Part shown: in pieces, positions 5,357-5,703 of the stretch
How the letters are laid out: the number at the start of each line of letters is the position of its first letter
How positions within the stretch are numbered: the stretch's first letter is position 1
Source of the DNA: SZUA-430 sp964646885
GTDB taxonomy: Bacteria > Pseudomonadota > Alphaproteobacteria > Micropepsales > Micropepsaceae
Assembly (NCBI GenBank): GCA_964646885.1
Contig: CAZYFM010000167.1
Coordinates: 1-5,703, forward strand
Length of the DNA: 5,703 nt
Reading direction: 5' to 3'
The notes under the pieces: generated by a model
Databases searched by the model: none
Seen by the model: the letters and a program-made list of their open reading frames with translations, nothing else
What the model was told of the DNA's origin: nothing
Made by a program: the position numbers and the translations under genes

Positions 5357-5703
5357 TCAGACCCGGCTCTTGCGGCCTTCCCAGAACGGCTTTCTCAGTT
5401 CGCGCTTGAGGATCTTGCCCGAGCCGGTCCGCGGGATCTCCTGCAGGAACGAGAGGCTGCGCGGCACCTTGTAGCCGGCCAGCCGCGTGCGCGCGTAGTC
5501 GATGATCTGTTCCTTCGTGAGGGAGGCGCCCGGCCTGACGACGACGATGGCGTGCACGGCCTCGCCCCATTCCTCGTCCGGTATGCCGAACACGGCGACG
5601 TCATTGATGTCGGCATGCTCCTCAAGCGCGGCTTCGATCTCGGCCGGATAGATGTTCACGCCGCCCGAGATGATCATGTCCTTCTTGCGGTCGCAGATGT
5701 AGT
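5357..5703 (-). CDS. AMP-forming acyl-CoA synthetase, C-terminal domain (5' end outside window)
   Basis: The frame is open to the window edge, so only the last 114 residues are present. They are the mobile C-terminal domain of the ANL superfamily, which activates a carboxylic acid as its acyl-AMP and passes it to coenzyme A. The visible start, YICDRKKDMIISGGVNIYPAE, is the A8 hinge region: the Asp of DRKKD is the hinge and GGVNIYP is strongly conserved. EIEAALEEHADINDVAVFGIPDEEWGE is the normal middle of the domain. IPRTGSGKILKREL near the end is the A10 motif; its GSGK lysine (codon about 5416-5414) is the catalytic residue for adenylation. The intact enzyme would be about 500-560 residues. 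Features fit fatty- or aromatic-acid-CoA ligases; chain-length specificity lies in the missing N-terminal part. The internal ATG at 5677 is not the start. Confidence 0.93.
   Translation of the reverse strand, partial: YICDRKKDMIISGGVNIYPAEIEAALEEHADINDVAVFGIPDEEWGEAVHAIVVVRPGASLTKEQIIDYARTRLAGYKVPRSLSFLQEIPRTGSGKILKRELRKPFWEGRKSRV

Noticed and set aside
5211..5570. A 119-codon minus-strand frame through the synthetase end and the intergenic region
   Set aside because: It is out of frame with the conserved synthetase motifs (DRKKD, GSGK), and its product matches nothing recognisable.

Overview
The window is high-GC bacterial DNA with Gram-negative content: an autotransporter with an outer-membrane beta-barrel, an exported hydrolase, a proteobacterial-type AraC regulator and the end of an acyl-CoA synthetase. 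Gene style and composition suggest an alphaproteobacterium, perhaps a hyphomonad or sphingomonad relative. That is inference from general resemblance only. No mobile element, CRISPR array, tRNA or rRNA is visible.

Layout from left to right. (1) A plus-strand AraC-family regulator with an N-terminal arabinose-binding-type domain occupies 64-1092. (2) A minus-strand cluster, converging on it with only 9 bp between stop codons, is read in this order: a four-helix membrane protein (2624-2229), a 64-residue Cro/C1-type (Xre) regulator starting on a GTG that overlaps the previous stop codon (2232-2038), and a secreted alpha/beta hydrolase (2025-1102). (3) A short AT-rich control region (about 2625-2700) holds one candidate promoter and three matching dyads, which cover its -35 box, its -10 box and the first ribosome binding site. 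(4) An intrinsic terminator (2711-2745) closes the next gene. (5) A minus-strand autotransporter (5065-2780) has a signal peptide, a lectin-like jelly-roll domain, a short beta-helix with PATR-like repeats and a C-terminal barrel. Its leader can fold into a nested hairpin that pairs with part of its Shine-Dalgarno sequence. (6) The C-terminal domain of an AMP-forming acyl-CoA synthetase (5703-5357, minus strand) runs off the window edge.

How the parts may work together: the membrane protein, the Xre regulator and the hydrolase look like one transcription unit, with the small regulator probably controlling its own operon through the three dyads. The autotransporter appears to be a separate, terminator-bounded unit for surface display or secretion of a carbohydrate-binding-like passenger. 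The AraC gene and the synthetase fragment have no visible functional tie to the rest.

The best candidates for something new are the three-dyad operator with 21 and 32 bp centre spacings, the membrane protein/Xre/exported hydrolase grouping, and the SD-sequestering hairpin ahead of the autotransporter. No wholly new system can be claimed from the sequence alone.
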